A DNA stretch of 64,000 nt from DATAYA01 sp963754235 (GCA_963754235.1 CAVWFK010000048.1:4456-68455), one strand, 5' to 3'. Shown: positions 16,450 to 26,584, counted from the first letter of the stretch. Notes: generated by a model from the sequence alone, not told the origin. Numbers and translations are program-made.

Positions 16450-17620
16450 ATGCAGGTGGTGGTGATCGGCGGCGGTGCCATCGGTGGGGCCGTGGCCTGC
16501 TTCCTCGCGGAGCATCCGCGCTTTTCGGGGAGCATCACCGTCGTCGAGCGCGACCCGAGCTATACCCGTGCCTCTTCGGCGCTGGCGGCGAGCGCGATCC
16601 GCCAGCAATTCTCGACCCCGATCAACGTCGAAATGTCCCTGTTCGGCATAGCCTTCCTGCGCGACGCCGCCCATACCCTCGCGGCGGATGGCGAGGCTCC
16701 AGCCCTCGGTCTGCACGAGCAGGGCTACCTGTTCCTTGCGACCGATGCCGGCCTTCCGGTGTTGCGCGACAACGTCGCTCTGCAATGCGGCCTGGGCGCC
16801 GACATCGCCCTGCTGTCGCTCGCTTCCCTCCGCGACCGCTTCCCCTGGCTCGCAACCGCGGATCTCGCCGGCGGCTCGCTCGGCCTCTCCGGCGAGGGCT
16901 GGTTCGACGGCTACGTGCTGCTGCAGGCGTTCAAGCGCCGCGCCCGTGCCGCCGGCGTCCGCTATCTGAAGGCCGAGGCGATCGCCTGCGACATGCAGGC
17001 GGATCGCGTCATCGCCACGCGGCTCGAGGACGGAACCCGGCTCCCCTGCGACGTCCTGGTGAACGCCGCGGGTCCCTGGGCCGCGCGCGTGGCCGCCATG
17101 CTCGGCATCGATCTCCCGGTCCGCGCGCGCCGACGCATGGTGTTCGTGTTCGACTGTCGCACCCCGCTCCCAGGATGTCCGCTGGTGATCGACCCGACCG
17201 GCATCTGGTTTCGCCCCGAGCAAGGCCGCTTCATCGGCGGCCGCTCGCCCACCGTCGAGGAGCCGGATCCCGACGAACCACCGCTCGAGGTGGACGAGGC
17301 TATGTTCACCGACACGATCTGGCCGGTGCTGGCCGCTCGCGTGCCCGCCTTCGAGGCGATCCGCGCTCACCAGCGCCTGGGCCGGCTATTACGAGATGAA
17401 CGTGTTCGACCATAACGGCATCGTCGGCGCGCATCCCGCGGTCGCGAACGCGATCTTCGCCAACGGCTTCTCCGGTCACGGTTTGCAGCACGCGCCTGCG
17501 GTGGGGCGCGCCGTCGCCGAGCTGATCGCCGACGGCCGGTTTTGCACGCTCGATCTCTCGCCGCTCGGCTGGTCGCGCGTCCTGCGCGGCGAAAAGCTGC
17601 TGGAGCGCAACGTCGTCTGA
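16450..17620 (+). pseudogene. FAD-dependent oxidoreductase (DAO family), frameshifted
   Basis: The N-terminal 300 or so residues have the FAD Rossmann motif VVVIGGGAIGGAVACFLAE, RASSALAASAIRQQFSTPINVEMS, and the middle segment VLVNAAGPWAARVAAMLG, as in FOXRED1-like and sarcosine oxidase-like proteins. The C-terminal part is in another frame (YYEMNVFDHNGIVGAHP, NGFSGHGLQHAPAVGRAVAEL). One extra base at about 17366 explains the break; removing it gives about 389 residues with AWAGYYEMN restored. The enzyme would oxidise a secondary amine or amino acid. LysR lies downstream on the opposite strand, their 3' ends overlapping. It is either decayed or miscalled. Confidence 0.75.
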
Positions 17621-18564
17621 CCAGGCAAAAACCAGATTGATCCGCGGGCCGCGCCAGCGTCTATCTGGCTCTCTCCGAGACGTGGCTGATCATTTCGTTC
17701 AGCTTTCGACAGGAAGAGCCGGAGAAGCGGCGAGGTGTTGGCCTTGTGATAGCCGAGGACCAGGTCGATTTTGGGCGCCTCACCCGCGAGCGGGCGGCTG
17801 ATGACCGATCGGGGAAGAAAGTTGCGCGCGAAGATCGGCAACAACGCGACGCCGCGAGTCGATGCGACGAGCGATATCGCCATGGAAAGATACTCGACCT
17901 TGTGCGCCGGTTTGAGGTCGATACCTGATCGTCTGATGTAGTCCTGTATGATCGCGTGCAAGACGGGGGCCTGGTCCGCCATGCCGATGAACGTCTCGCC
18001 CACGAGATCCTTCGGCTTGATCGCGGCCTGGGATGCGAGGCGATGATCGCTCGGCAGAACGACGATCAGCGGCGCCGTAATCAGAACCTTATAGACCAGA
18101 TCAGGGTATTGCTCCTCCGGTCTGAGGAAGGCTGCGTCCAATTTGCCCCGCATCAGCGCATCCGCGAGTTCCGGGGAATGTTTGCTGGAGATTGTGACCT
18201 CGATCTTCGGCAAGTCTTCGCGCGGGACGTGCATCGCCGCGGGCAGCCATTCCGGCTCCAGGCCGCTCAGGAACCCGAGCGCGAACGTTCGCTGCTCGGG
18301 ATGGGCAGCCCGCCGAGCGGCTTCTCCGGCAGCCTCGACCTGCGCCAGCGCGAGCCGCGCGTGATCGAGAAACACTTTGCCGGCAGCGGTCAGCTCGATG
18401 CCGCGCGCACTGCGGGTTATCAGTTCGGCGCCGACCTCGATCTCCAGGTCGCGCATCTGACGGCTCAGGGATGGCTGCGCCGTGTGCAGCCTCCGCGCGG
18501 CCGCGACGGTCAGGCTGCCTGCTTCGGCCACGGCGACGAAGTACCGGAGGTGGCGCAGCTCCAT
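17476..18564 (-). CDS. LysR-family transcriptional regulator with an unusual C-terminal extension
   Basis: The N-terminal winged HTH is clear (MELRHLRYFVAVAEAGSLTVAAARRLHTAQPSLSRQMRDLE), with the start at the ATG at 18564. The effector-binding domain covers about 90-295 (LGFLSGLEPEWLP, VEYLSMAISLVASTRGVALLP). A normal LysR ends near residue 300; this frame runs on to 362 residues through low-complexity sequence that is antisense to the 3' end of the oxidoreductase. The extension may reflect a lost stop codon or a sequencing error. The likely targets are the adjacent divergent SDR gene at 18696 and possibly the oxidoreductase. Confidence 0.85.
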   Translation of the reverse strand: MELRHLRYFVAVAEAGSLTVAAARRLHTAQPSLSRQMRDLEIEVGAELITRSARGIELTAAGKVFLDHARLALAQVEAAGEAARRAAHPEQRTFALGFLSGLEPEWLPAAMHVPREDLPKIEVTISSKHSPELADALMRGKLDAAFLRPEEQYPDLVYKVLITAPLIVVLPSDHRLASQAAIKPKDLVGETFIGMADQAPVLHAIIQDYIRRSGIDLKPAHKVEYLSMAISLVASTRGVALLPIFARNFLPRSVISRPLAGEAPKIDLVLGYHKANTSPLLRLFLSKAERNDQPRLGESQIDAGAARGSIWFLPGQTTLRSSSFSPRRTRDQPSGERSSVQNRPSAISSATARPTAGACCKP

Positions 18565-18695
18565 CGTCCGCCCCATGCCTGCGGGGTATGACCATGACGC
18601 TACAAAGTCTTTCCGGCCAGCGCGAGCAGAACCTAGCTCTTGGTCGCGGTGACCGCCTGGAACAGACCGGCCGGGCCGCCAAAGGAGTTGGCCCC

Positions 18696-19442
18696 ATGAG
18701 CACATCCGTCGTCCTGATTACCGGCGCACTGACCGGCATCGGCCGTGCTGCGGCGCTTGCCTTCGCACGGGAAGGAAGCCGTATCGTCATTGCCGGCCGA
18801 CGCGACGATGCCGGCCGGCAGCTGGCGACCGAACTACGCGCGCTCGGCGCCGAGGCCGCGTTCATCCTCGCCGACGTGCGTCACGAAGACGAGGTGCGCA
18901 GCTTGGTCGATCAGGCCGTCGAGCGCTTCGGGCGCTTGGACGCGGCCGTCAACAATGCCGGCACCGAGGGCCATCCCGGTCCGGTGACGCAGCAAACCGC
19001 CGAGACCTATGCGGCGACCTTTGATACCAACGTGCTCGGCACGCTGTTGAGCATGAAGCACGAAATGCGCGTGATGCAGGCGCAAGGCAGCGGCAGTATC
19101 GTCAACATCTCCTCCTCATACGGCCATCAGGGAGCGGCTGGCGCATCGGTCTACGTCGCCAGCAAGCACGCGGTGGAGGGCATGACCAAATCCGCGGCTT
19201 TGGAGGCCGCCAGCTTCGGCGTGCGGGTCAACGCTGTGGCGCCCGGCCCAACGGACACCGGAATGCTCGATCGCTTCACGGGAACGCCCGAGCGCAAGGC
19301 CGGGCTGGTCGCGCGCGTGCCGCTCGGGCGGATGGGTACTCCGGAGGAGATCGCGCGCGCCATCGTCTTCCTCGCCTCCGACGGGGCATCGTTCGTCACC
19401 GGCCAGATTCTTACGGTCGACGGCGGCAAGACCGCGGGCTGA
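18696..19442 (+). CDS. Short-chain dehydrogenase/reductase (classical SDR)
   Basis: The 248-residue protein starts at the ATG at 18696 with AAAGGAG upstream. The nucleotide-binding motif TGALTGIGRA is at residues 9-18 (TGxxxGxG). It also has the NNAG motif, an active-site Ser in VNISSSYG, and Tyr-x-x-x-Lys in YVASKHAVEG. The C-terminal GQILTVDGGKTAG is typical of the FabG-like group. The substrate is unknown. It is divergent from the LysR gene, which probably controls it. Confidence 0.9.
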   Translation: MSTSVVLITGALTGIGRAAALAFAREGSRIVIAGRRDDAGRQLATELRALGAEAAFILADVRHEDEVRSLVDQAVERFGRLDAAVNNAGTEGHPGPVTQQTAETYAATFDTNVLGTLLSMKHEMRVMQAQGSGSIVNISSSYGHQGAAGASVYVASKHAVEGMTKSAALEAASFGVRVNAVAPGPTDTGMLDRFTGTPERKAGLVARVPLGRMGTPEEIARAIVFLASDGASFVTGQILTVDGGKTAG

Positions 19443-19506
19443 GGCAGAATCTTGGGGATGCAGGCGCTGGGTGCTATGCCTGTCCCGCCACATCGAGAAC
19501 AGCAGG

Positions 19507-20795
<1,289 letters not shown>

Positions 20796-20796
<1 letters not shown>

Positions 20797-21453
20797 TGCA
20801 AATCCTTGCCCTCGATGCGGCGCTCGCGCGCTGCTCGGCCGGCCATCGCGATCGGCGGCGCCCTGGTCGCCGTCCGGCAGGCGGAGGGCGAGCGGGGTGC
20901 CGCGGCGATTCTGCCGCGCATGGCTGCCGAGGTGCTGGCCGAGGCGGGCCTCGACGCCGCTGCGCTCGACCTGATCGCGGTCACGGTGGGTCCCGGCAGC
21001 TTCACCGGCTTGCGCGCGGCGCTGGCACTTGCGCACGGATTGGCACTCGCGTCCGGCCGCCCGCTTGCCGGCGTCACCACCGGGGAGGCGTTGGCCGACG
21101 CGCTGCCCGATCTCGGCGGGCGCACCCTCTGGGTCGCGATCGACGACCGGCGCGGCGGCGTGTTCCTGGAGCGCGATGGGATTCTGGCACGGATTGCCGC
21201 CGAGGCGATCCCCGCGTCGGCCGGGCCGGTAGCGGTTGCCGGCGACGCGGCGATCGCGGTCGCGGCGCGGCTCGCCGCGCGCGGGCACGACGTGTTGCTG
21301 ACCGATCAGCGCCTGCCGCAGCCGCTCCACATCGCTCAAGCCGCAGCCGCACGCCTCGCCGCCGGCCTGCCCCTGCGCCCGGCGCAGCCGCTCTACGTGG
21401 CGCCCCCTGCGACGCGCGCGCCGCGACACCCGGTCCGGCCGCCGCCCACGTGA
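20796..21453 (+). pseudogene. tsaB: tRNA threonylcarbamoyladenosine protein TsaB, frameshifted
   Basis: The start is ATG at 20796 (MQILALDAALARCSA). After about 15 codons the conserved sequence moves to another frame (AIGGALVAVRQAEGERGAAAILPRM, TVGPGSFTGLRAALALAHGLALA). One extra G at about 20841 explains it; repaired, the protein has about 218 residues. TsaB forms a platform with TsaD and TsaE to make t6A37 in ANN-decoding tRNAs and is generally essential. A sequencing error is therefore more likely than a true null. It overlaps rimI (GTGA at 21450-21453). Confidence 0.85.
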
Positions 21454-21909
21454 TCGTCGCCCGCGTGATCGTCGCCGGCGCGGCCCATGCGGCGACGATG
21501 GCGGCGATCCATGCCAGTGCTTTCCCCACTGCCGAGGCGTGGAGCGCCGCCGCGATCGCGGGCCAGCTCGCGCTTCCGGGCACGATCGGACTGCTCGACC
21601 CGGAGGGCGGCATGGCGATCCTGCGCGTGGCGGCGGACGAGGCTGAGATCCTGACCCTCGCCGTGCATCCAGGCGGCGCGCCGGCGCGGCATCGGCGCGC
21701 GGCTGATCAACGCCGCGATGGCGCTCGCCGCCGGGGCCGGGGCGGCGGTGATGCTGCTGGAAGTGGCGGCGGACAATTCCGCGGCGGCGGCGCTCTATGC
21801 GCGGGCGGGGTTCGGGCAAGCGGGGCGGCGCCCGCGCTATTATCCGGACGGCACGGATGCGCTGCTGCTGCGCGTCGAGCTCAGCCCTTGCGGATCAGCA
21901 GCGTCGTGA
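21450..21909 (+). pseudogene. rimI: Ribosomal-protein-alanine N-acetyltransferase-like GNAT, frameshifted
   Basis: The start is GTG at 21450, overlapping the tsaB stop. The first part (AATMAAIHASAFPTAEAWSAAAI, AEILTLAVHP) and the last (MALAAGAGAAVMLLEVAADNSAAAALYARAGF) are in different frames. Removing one G at about 21672 yields the acetyl-CoA loop RRRGIGARLI between them. The position after tsaB and the NSAAAALYARAGF motif support RimI. Repaired length is about 150 residues. The 3' end overlaps tusA tail to tail by 29 bases. Confidence 0.75.
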
Positions 21910-22132
21910 TGCCGTCGGGCGTGGTCGCCGCATGCAGCACCTGATGACCCTGTTCTGAGGCGGTGCGCGGCACGTTGCGCCGCGGCTCCTCGCCGCGCAG
22001 CCGGACCCGCAGCACGGCCCCGCCCGGCAGACGGTCGAGTGCGAGGCGGGTGCGCACGAACGTCATCGGACAGACCTCGCGAGTGATGTCGAGCTCGGCA
22101 TCCGGCTCAACTGCGGCGTTGGACTGTTCCAT
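21881..22132 (-). CDS. TusA-family sulfurtransferase-like protein
   Basis: The 83-residue protein starts at the ATG at 22132 (MEQSNAAVEPDAELDI). The family pattern is ITREVCPMTFVRTRLALDRLPGGAVLRVRL, with the conserved cysteine; the usual CPxP is CPMT here. The C-terminal half (HQVLHAATTPDGITTLLIRKG) fits the two-layer fold. TusA-like proteins carry persulfide sulfur for tRNA thiolation or cofactor synthesis. The specific role of this one is unknown. It is divergent from mucR. Confidence 0.8.
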   Translation of the reverse strand: MEQSNAAVEPDAELDITREVCPMTFVRTRLALDRLPGGAVLRVRLRGEEPRRNVPRTASEQGHQVLHAATTPDGITTLLIRKG

Positions 22133-22238
22133 GACTGATCGTGCCCTCGTATTCCTGGCGTATTGCTGATCGCGATATTGCCGAACCAGCCGAATTGCTC
22201 CATGATGTTTTTGCCGGGGCAGACGACCGAGGAACAAC

Positions 22239-22652
22239 ATGGCCGACCAGACCACCAATGCCGAGGTGCTGGGCTTCACCGCCCAGATCGTCTCGGCGCA
22301 TGTCTCGAACAACTCGGTCACGACCGACGCACTGCCCGGGCTGATCCAGGACGTCTATCGCACCCTCGCCGGCGTCGGCCGCGAGCCGGCCCCACCCAGC
22401 AAGCCGCAGCCCGCCGTTCCGGTCAAGAAGTCGGTGTTCGCCGACTACATCGTCTGCCTCGAGGACGGCAAGAAGCTAAAGATGCTCAAGCGCCACCTCA
22501 AGACCGCCTACAACATGACGCCCGACCAATATCGCGAGCGGTGGGATCTCGGCGCCGACTATCCGATGGTGGCGCCCAACTACGCCCGCCACCGCTCCTC
22601 GCTCGCCAAGAAGATCGGCCTCGGCACCAAGCCGCGCGGCCGGACGAGGTAA
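22239..22652 (+). CDS. mucR: MucR/Ros family zinc-finger-like transcriptional regulator
   Basis: The 137-residue protein has the family core DYIVCLEDGKKLKMLKRHLKTAYNMTPDQY and DYPMVAPNYARHRSSLAKKIGLGTKPRGR. Of the usual zinc ligands, the Cys in VCLED and the His in KRHL are present. The last His (MTHYN in many homologues) is Ala here (KTAYN), and the second Cys position is Asp, as in MucR proper. These proteins bind AT-rich DNA and oligomerise, controlling exopolysaccharide, motility and cell-cycle genes in alphaproteobacteria. The start is ATG at 22239, after GAGGAAC. Confidence 0.9.
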   Translation: MADQTTNAEVLGFTAQIVSAHVSNNSVTTDALPGLIQDVYRTLAGVGREPAPPSKPQPAVPVKKSVFADYIVCLEDGKKLKMLKRHLKTAYNMTPDQYRERWDLGADYPMVAPNYARHRSSLAKKIGLGTKPRGRTR

Positions 22653-22763
22653 CGTAGCCGGCTTCGCGGCGGGCCTTCGGCACGGGTGCGCCGGGCCGCC
22701 GCCGCATTGGACACGGCGGAGCCGGATCGGCTACGCCGTTGCCCGACTACCCCTGGAAAGCCG

Positions 22764-23318
22764 ATGGAAACCCGTATCGAGCGCCCCCGTATCGAGCGCC
22801 TGTGCGTCGAGAAAGGACTCAAGATGACCGGCCAGCGTCGTGTCATCGCGCGGGTGCTCTCCGACGCCGACGATCATCCCGACGTCGAGGAGCTTTATCG
22901 TCGCGCCAGCGCGCTCGATCCGCGCATCTCGATCGCGACGGTCTATCGCACGGTGCGCCTGCTGGAGGAGAAGGGCATCCTCGAGCGCCGGGATTTCGGC
23001 GGCGGCCGCGCGCGTTATGAGCCGACCGGCCCGACCCATCACTACCATCTGATCGACGTCGATACCGGCCGGGTGATCGAGTTCGAGGATGCCGAGCATG
23101 AGCGGGTGATGGAGGCGATCGCCGAACGGCTGGGCTTCGAGCTGGTGTCGCTGCGGCTCGAGCTGTTCGGCCGCCGCCGCAGCGCCCAGGCGCACGTCCA
23201 GGCGCACGCCCAGTCGCAGGCCCAGTCGCCGGCGCCCGCCATCGCCGAGCTACGCGAGCGCCCAGGCCATCAGCCGCGCCGGGCGCCGGGGTCGCACCAC
23301 GCCCGAGCGGAGCGATGA
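22764..23318 (+). CDS. Fur-family regulator (alphaproteobacterial Fur/Mur type)
   Basis: The protein has 184 residues from the ATG at 22764 (METRIERPRIERL); a longer frame from 22686 is possible. The DNA-binding domain has KMTGQRRVIARVLSDADDHPDVEELYRRA and ISIATVYRTVRLLEEKGI. The sensing domain has THHYHLIDVDTGRVIEFEDAEHE, a histidine-rich metal site. It lacks a C-terminal CxxC structural site, as in manganese- or iron-responsive alphaproteobacterial Fur/Mur. The C-terminus has a His/Gln-rich tail (AHVQAHAQSQAQ) beyond the usual end. Its stop overlaps the olsB start (ATGA). Confidence 0.88.
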   Translation: METRIERPRIERLCVEKGLKMTGQRRVIARVLSDADDHPDVEELYRRASALDPRISIATVYRTVRLLEEKGILERRDFGGGRARYEPTGPTHHYHLIDVDTGRVIEFEDAEHERVMEAIAERLGFELVSLRLELFGRRRSAQAHVQAHAQSQAQSPAPAIAELRERPGHQPRRAPGSHHARAER

Positions 23319-24145
23319 CCGCGCAGACGCCGATCCGCGACGCCGCTCGCGCCGGTTTCGGCGAGCTGCGCGCCGGACCCCTCGGCGTCCGCCTCGCCGA
23401 CACGCCGAGCGAGATCGACGCTGTGCAGGCGTTGCGCTACCGCGTGTTCTACGAAGAGATGGGCGCCGTCGCCGATATGCCGGCGCGGATCACGCGGCGC
23501 GATCGCGACGCGTTCGATCAGGTCGCCGACCACCTGCTGGTGCTCGATCACGCGATCGGCCCCGGTCCGGAGGGCGTGGTCGGCACCTATCGGCTGATCC
23601 AGCCCGACGCCGCAGCGAAGCTCGGGCGGTTCTACTCGGCCGAGGAATACGACATCACCCCGGTCCGGAACTTCCCCGGCCAGATGCTGGAGTTGGGACG
23701 TTCCTGCGTCGATGCCGGCTACCGCAACCGCTCGGTGATGCAGCTCCTGTGGCGCGGCATCGCCGCCTATGTGTTCCAGCACCAGATCGACCTGATGTTC
23801 GGCTGCGCCAGCCTGCCCGGCACCGACCCCGAGGCGCTGGGCGAGGAACTCACCTACCTGTTTCATTACCATCTGGCGCCGCCGGCGCTGCGGCTGCGCG
23901 CGCTGCCCAATCGCTATGTCGAGATGATGCGGCTCGATCCGGACGGGCTCGACCGCCGCCGCGCGATCGGCAGGCTGCCGCCGCTGATCAAAGGCTATCT
24001 GCGGCTCGGCGGCTTCGTGGGCGACGGCGCCGTGATCGACCGGCAGTTCAACACCACCGATGTCGCCGTGGTGGTCAAGACCGACCTCGTGACCGACAAA
24101 TACTATCGCCACTACGAGCGGCAGCTTCGCGACGCGCTGGACTGA
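23315..24145 (+). CDS. olsB: Ornithine N-acyltransferase OlsB-like (lyso-ornithine lipid synthesis)
   Basis: The 276-residue protein is of the acyl-homoserine-lactone-synthase/GNAT-like fold. It has VQALRYRVFYEEMGA near residue 40, FDQVADHLLVLD, GRFYSAEEYDI, MLELGRSCVDAGYRNRSVMQLLWRGIAAYV near 125-155 and PPLIKGYLRLGGFVGDGAVID. OlsB transfers 3-hydroxyacyl from ACP to ornithine, the first step of ornithine lipid formation. The partner OlsA is not adjacent. It is translationally coupled to the upstream fur-like gene, so metal or phosphate control is possible. Confidence 0.88.
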   Translation: MTAQTPIRDAARAGFGELRAGPLGVRLADTPSEIDAVQALRYRVFYEEMGAVADMPARITRRDRDAFDQVADHLLVLDHAIGPGPEGVVGTYRLIQPDAAAKLGRFYSAEEYDITPVRNFPGQMLELGRSCVDAGYRNRSVMQLLWRGIAAYVFQHQIDLMFGCASLPGTDPEALGEELTYLFHYHLAPPALRLRALPNRYVEMMRLDPDGLDRRRAIGRLPPLIKGYLRLGGFVGDGAVIDRQFNTTDVAVVVKTDLVTDKYYRHYERQLRDALD

Positions 24146-24180
24146 GCGGCGGCGGTGACGGTGAAAAAGGGAGAAAGCGT

Positions 24181-24237
24181 CGGGGCTCTGCCCCGAACCC
24201 CGCCGAGGGCATTCGCCCTTGGAACCCCTTCCTGGGG
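24181..24237. repeat. Intergenic repeat of small hairpins (GGGGCTCTGCCCC type)
   Basis: Small palindromes follow one another: CGGGGCTCTGCCCCG (24181-24195), AGGGCATTCGCCCT (24206-24219), then CCCCTTCCTGGGG. The block lies just before lnt. The pattern 'GGGGCTCTGCCCCGAACCCC ... CCTTGGAACCCC' recurs between genes in many high-GC alphaproteobacteria and is a third repeat family in this window. Confidence 0.65.
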
Positions 24238-24250
24238 ATCTGGGGCGCCG

Positions 24251-25791
24251 GTGCTGCAACGCTACCTCATGGGCCTGCGGGGCTGGCGGGCCGGCCTTGC
24301 GGCCGCCGTGCTTGGCGCGCTGTCGGCATTGGCGCTGCCGCCCTATTTCCTGCTCCCGATCCTGCTCGATCACCGTGCCCGGACTGCTGTGGCTGCTGGA
24401 CGCGGGCGGCGGGCGGCGGCGCCCGGCGGTGCTCGGCTTCTGGTTCGGGTTCGGCCACCATCTGATCGGCCTCTACTGGATCACCGAGGCGATCCTGCTG
24501 CGGGCGGGAGAGTATTGGTGGCTGGTGCCGTTCGCGGTGCCGGGCACGGCGCTCCTGCTGGCGCCGTTCATCGCCTTCGCCTGCGCGCTCGCGTGCTTCG
24601 CCGAGCCCGGCTGGCGACGGGTGTTGCTGCTTGCCGGCGGCTGGGTGATCGGCGATCTCGCGCGCGAGTTCGTGCTCGGCGGCTTCCCGTGGAATCTCTG
24701 GGGCACCATGTGGGCGTTTCCCGGCGCCCTCGGCACGGCGATGATCCAGCCGGCCTCGTGGATCGGCGTGCACGGCCTCACGCTGGTCACAGTGATGTTG
24801 GCCGCGACACCGTATCTCGGCTTGCGCTGGGTGGCGCTCGGCGGTGCGGGGCTGGCGCTCTGGCTCGGTCTCGGCCTCACCCGGCTGTCGCGGCCGACGC
24901 CACGGCCCACCAATGTCGCCGCCGTGCTGGTGCAGGGCGACGTCCCCGAGACCTCGAAATGGAGCCGCGCGGTCGCCGAGGCGATCTTTCGCCGCTACTT
25001 GGCGCTGACCGAGCAGGGAGTGGCCCAGGCGCGGGCGCACTTCCCCGGTGCCCGGCTGATCGTGGTCTGGCCCGAGACCGCCAGCCCCTATCTGCTGATG
25101 CAGGATCCCGCGGCGCGAGCGGCGATCATGCAGGCGGCGCGGCCGGCCGTCGCGGCGCTGGTGGGCACCGTGCGTTTCCCCGGACGGCGACCTCCGCCAG
25201 CGGGCGCGGAACAGCCTGGTGGGGCTGGTGGATGACGGCACGGTGGCGGCGACGTACGACAAGTGGCACCTGGTGCCGTTCGGCGAATACCAGCCCTCCT
25301 GGGTGCCGCTGCCGGTGCAGCTCGTGCCGGGCAATTTCGAACCCGGCCCGGGACCGCGCACGCTGCACATCCCCGGTGTGCCGCCGGTCGGCCCCCTGAT
25401 CTGCTACGAGGCGATCTTCTCGGGCGTGATCATCGATCGTGCCGACCGGCCCGACTGGCTGGTCAACATCACCAACGACGCCTGGTTCGGCAATTCCAGT
25501 GGCCCGCGCCAGCACCTGGTGGCGGCACGGCTGCGGGCAGTGGAGGAGGGGCTGCCGCTGCTGCGCGCCGCAAATACCGGCATCTCCGCCGGCTTCGACG
25601 CACGCGGGCGCGTGCTCGGGCGGCTGGGGCTGAACCGGGAGGGCACCCTGCTACTGCGCCTGCCGGGGGCGTTGCCGCCGACGCCGTTCGCTCGTTGGGG
25701 GCTGGTGATTCCCGGGCTGCTGGCGCTGGCGGCGGTCGGCGGCGGCCTGGATCTGGCGCGCAAGCGTCGCGTGGGGAGACGCATCTCCTGA
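24251..25791 (+). pseudogene. lnt: Apolipoprotein N-acyltransferase, split over three frames
   Basis: The start is GTG at 24251 or ATG at 24269. Frame 1 holds the first TM helices (RAGLAAAVLGALSALALPPYFLLPIL). Frame 2 holds the middle (VPGLLWLLDAGG, HHLIGLYWITEAIL, EFVLGGFPWNLWG, LIVVWPETASPYL with the catalytic Glu). Frame 3 holds the rest (YDKWHLVPFGEY with the catalytic Lys, PLICYEAIF with the catalytic Cys, WLVNITNDAWFGNSSGPRQH). One extra G at 24368 and one extra base at about 25182 account for both shifts; repaired length is about 513 residues. Lnt adds the third acyl chain to lipoproteins and is usually essential, so these are probably sequencing errors. Confidence 0.88.
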
Positions 25792-25836
25792 GCACGTCCA
25801 GATTTTGCGTCATTTTGACGAAATAGTGGATTGTTG

Positions 25837-25865
25837 TTGACGATTAGCGGTTGCATTGTTAACCT
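25837..25865 (+). promoter_or_regulatory. Sigma-70-type promoter of the XRE regulator
   Basis: TTGACG (25837-25842), 17 bases, TAACCT (25860-25865), in a stretch much richer in A+T than its surroundings. A small palindrome CGTCATTTTGACG (25808-25820) just upstream could be an operator or the tail of the lnt transcript. Confidence 0.55.
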
Positions 25866-25944
25866 ATGCCCTTGATCGAGCATCCGACTGAGCGACCGCT
25901 TGGAAGCAGCCCGATCGGGAATGGAGCTGGGCGGAGTGCGGGTG

Positions 25945-26424
25945 ATGGCGCGGAACGAGGGCGACACGACGCGGGCCGGCGTGGGCGCCTCAGGTGAGCG
26001 CGAAGGGCGGGCAAGTCCGATCGACGCCCATGTCGGCGGCCGCATCCGGCTGCGCCGCACGCTGCTCGGGATGTCGCAGGAGCGGCTCGGCGAGGCGCTC
26101 GGCCTCACCTTCCAACAGGTGCAGAAATACGAGCGCGGCATCAACCGCGTCGGCGCCTCGCGGCTGTTCGATCTCTCGCGGGTGCTCGACGTGCCGATCA
26201 GCTTCTTCTTCGAGGACATCCCTGCGCCGATGGCTCAGCACCATCGCAACCCTGCCGTGATGGCCGGCTTCGCCGAGGCGCAGGAGGGCTTCGGCAATGA
26301 CGAGACGATGAGCCGCCGCGAGACGCTGGAGCTGGTGCGCGCCTACTATCGGATCGGCGATCCGGCGGTGCGCAAGCGCGTCTTCGATCTGATCAAGTCG
26401 ATGGCGCCGAACGCGGACGGGTGA
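25945..26424 (+). CDS. XRE-family helix-turn-helix regulator
   Basis: The protein has 159 residues from the ATG at 25945, chosen because GGAG lies at good distance; TTG at 25900 and ATG at 25921 are alternatives. The HTH is GGRIRLRRTLLGMSQERLGEALGLTFQQVQKYERGINRVGASRLFDLSRVLDVPISFFFED, a form very common in alphaproteobacteria. The C-terminal part (SRRETLELVRAYYRIGDPAVRKRVFDLIKSM) is also typical of that group. Targets unknown. It is a single-gene unit convergent with the MFS small subunit. Confidence 0.85.
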   Translation: MARNEGDTTRAGVGASGEREGRASPIDAHVGGRIRLRRTLLGMSQERLGEALGLTFQQVQKYERGINRVGASRLFDLSRVLDVPISFFFEDIPAPMAQHHRNPAVMAGFAEAQEGFGNDETMSRRETLELVRAYYRIGDPAVRKRVFDLIKSMAPNADG

Positions 26425-26433
26425 CCGCCACCT

Positions 26434-26568
26434 CTACTGGAACAGCTTGAGCGCGTTGCTGACGGTCATCGCGACGCCCCACAGCAGCGGGATGCCGACC
26501 AGCGCCCAGGCGAGCGCTACCGCCACGCCGCTGCCTGATGTCCCGCTGCCTGATTGCGAACCGCTCAT
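26434..26568 (-). CDS. MFS transporter small subunit (44 residues)
   Basis: The ATG at 26568 has a strong GGGGGAGG ribosome-binding site and lies 16 bases after the MFS stop. The protein is a Ser/Gly-rich start followed by one TM helix (VAVALAWALVGIPLLWGVAMTVSNALKLFQ). Such single-helix proteins accompany OFA-type oxalate/formate MFS carriers in many bacteria and are annotated as small subunits. Its exact role is unproven. Confidence 0.8.
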   Translation of the reverse strand: MSGSQSGSGTSGSGVAVALAWALVGIPLLWGVAMTVSNALKLFQ

Positions 26569-26584
26569 CGCCGTCCTCCCCCGA

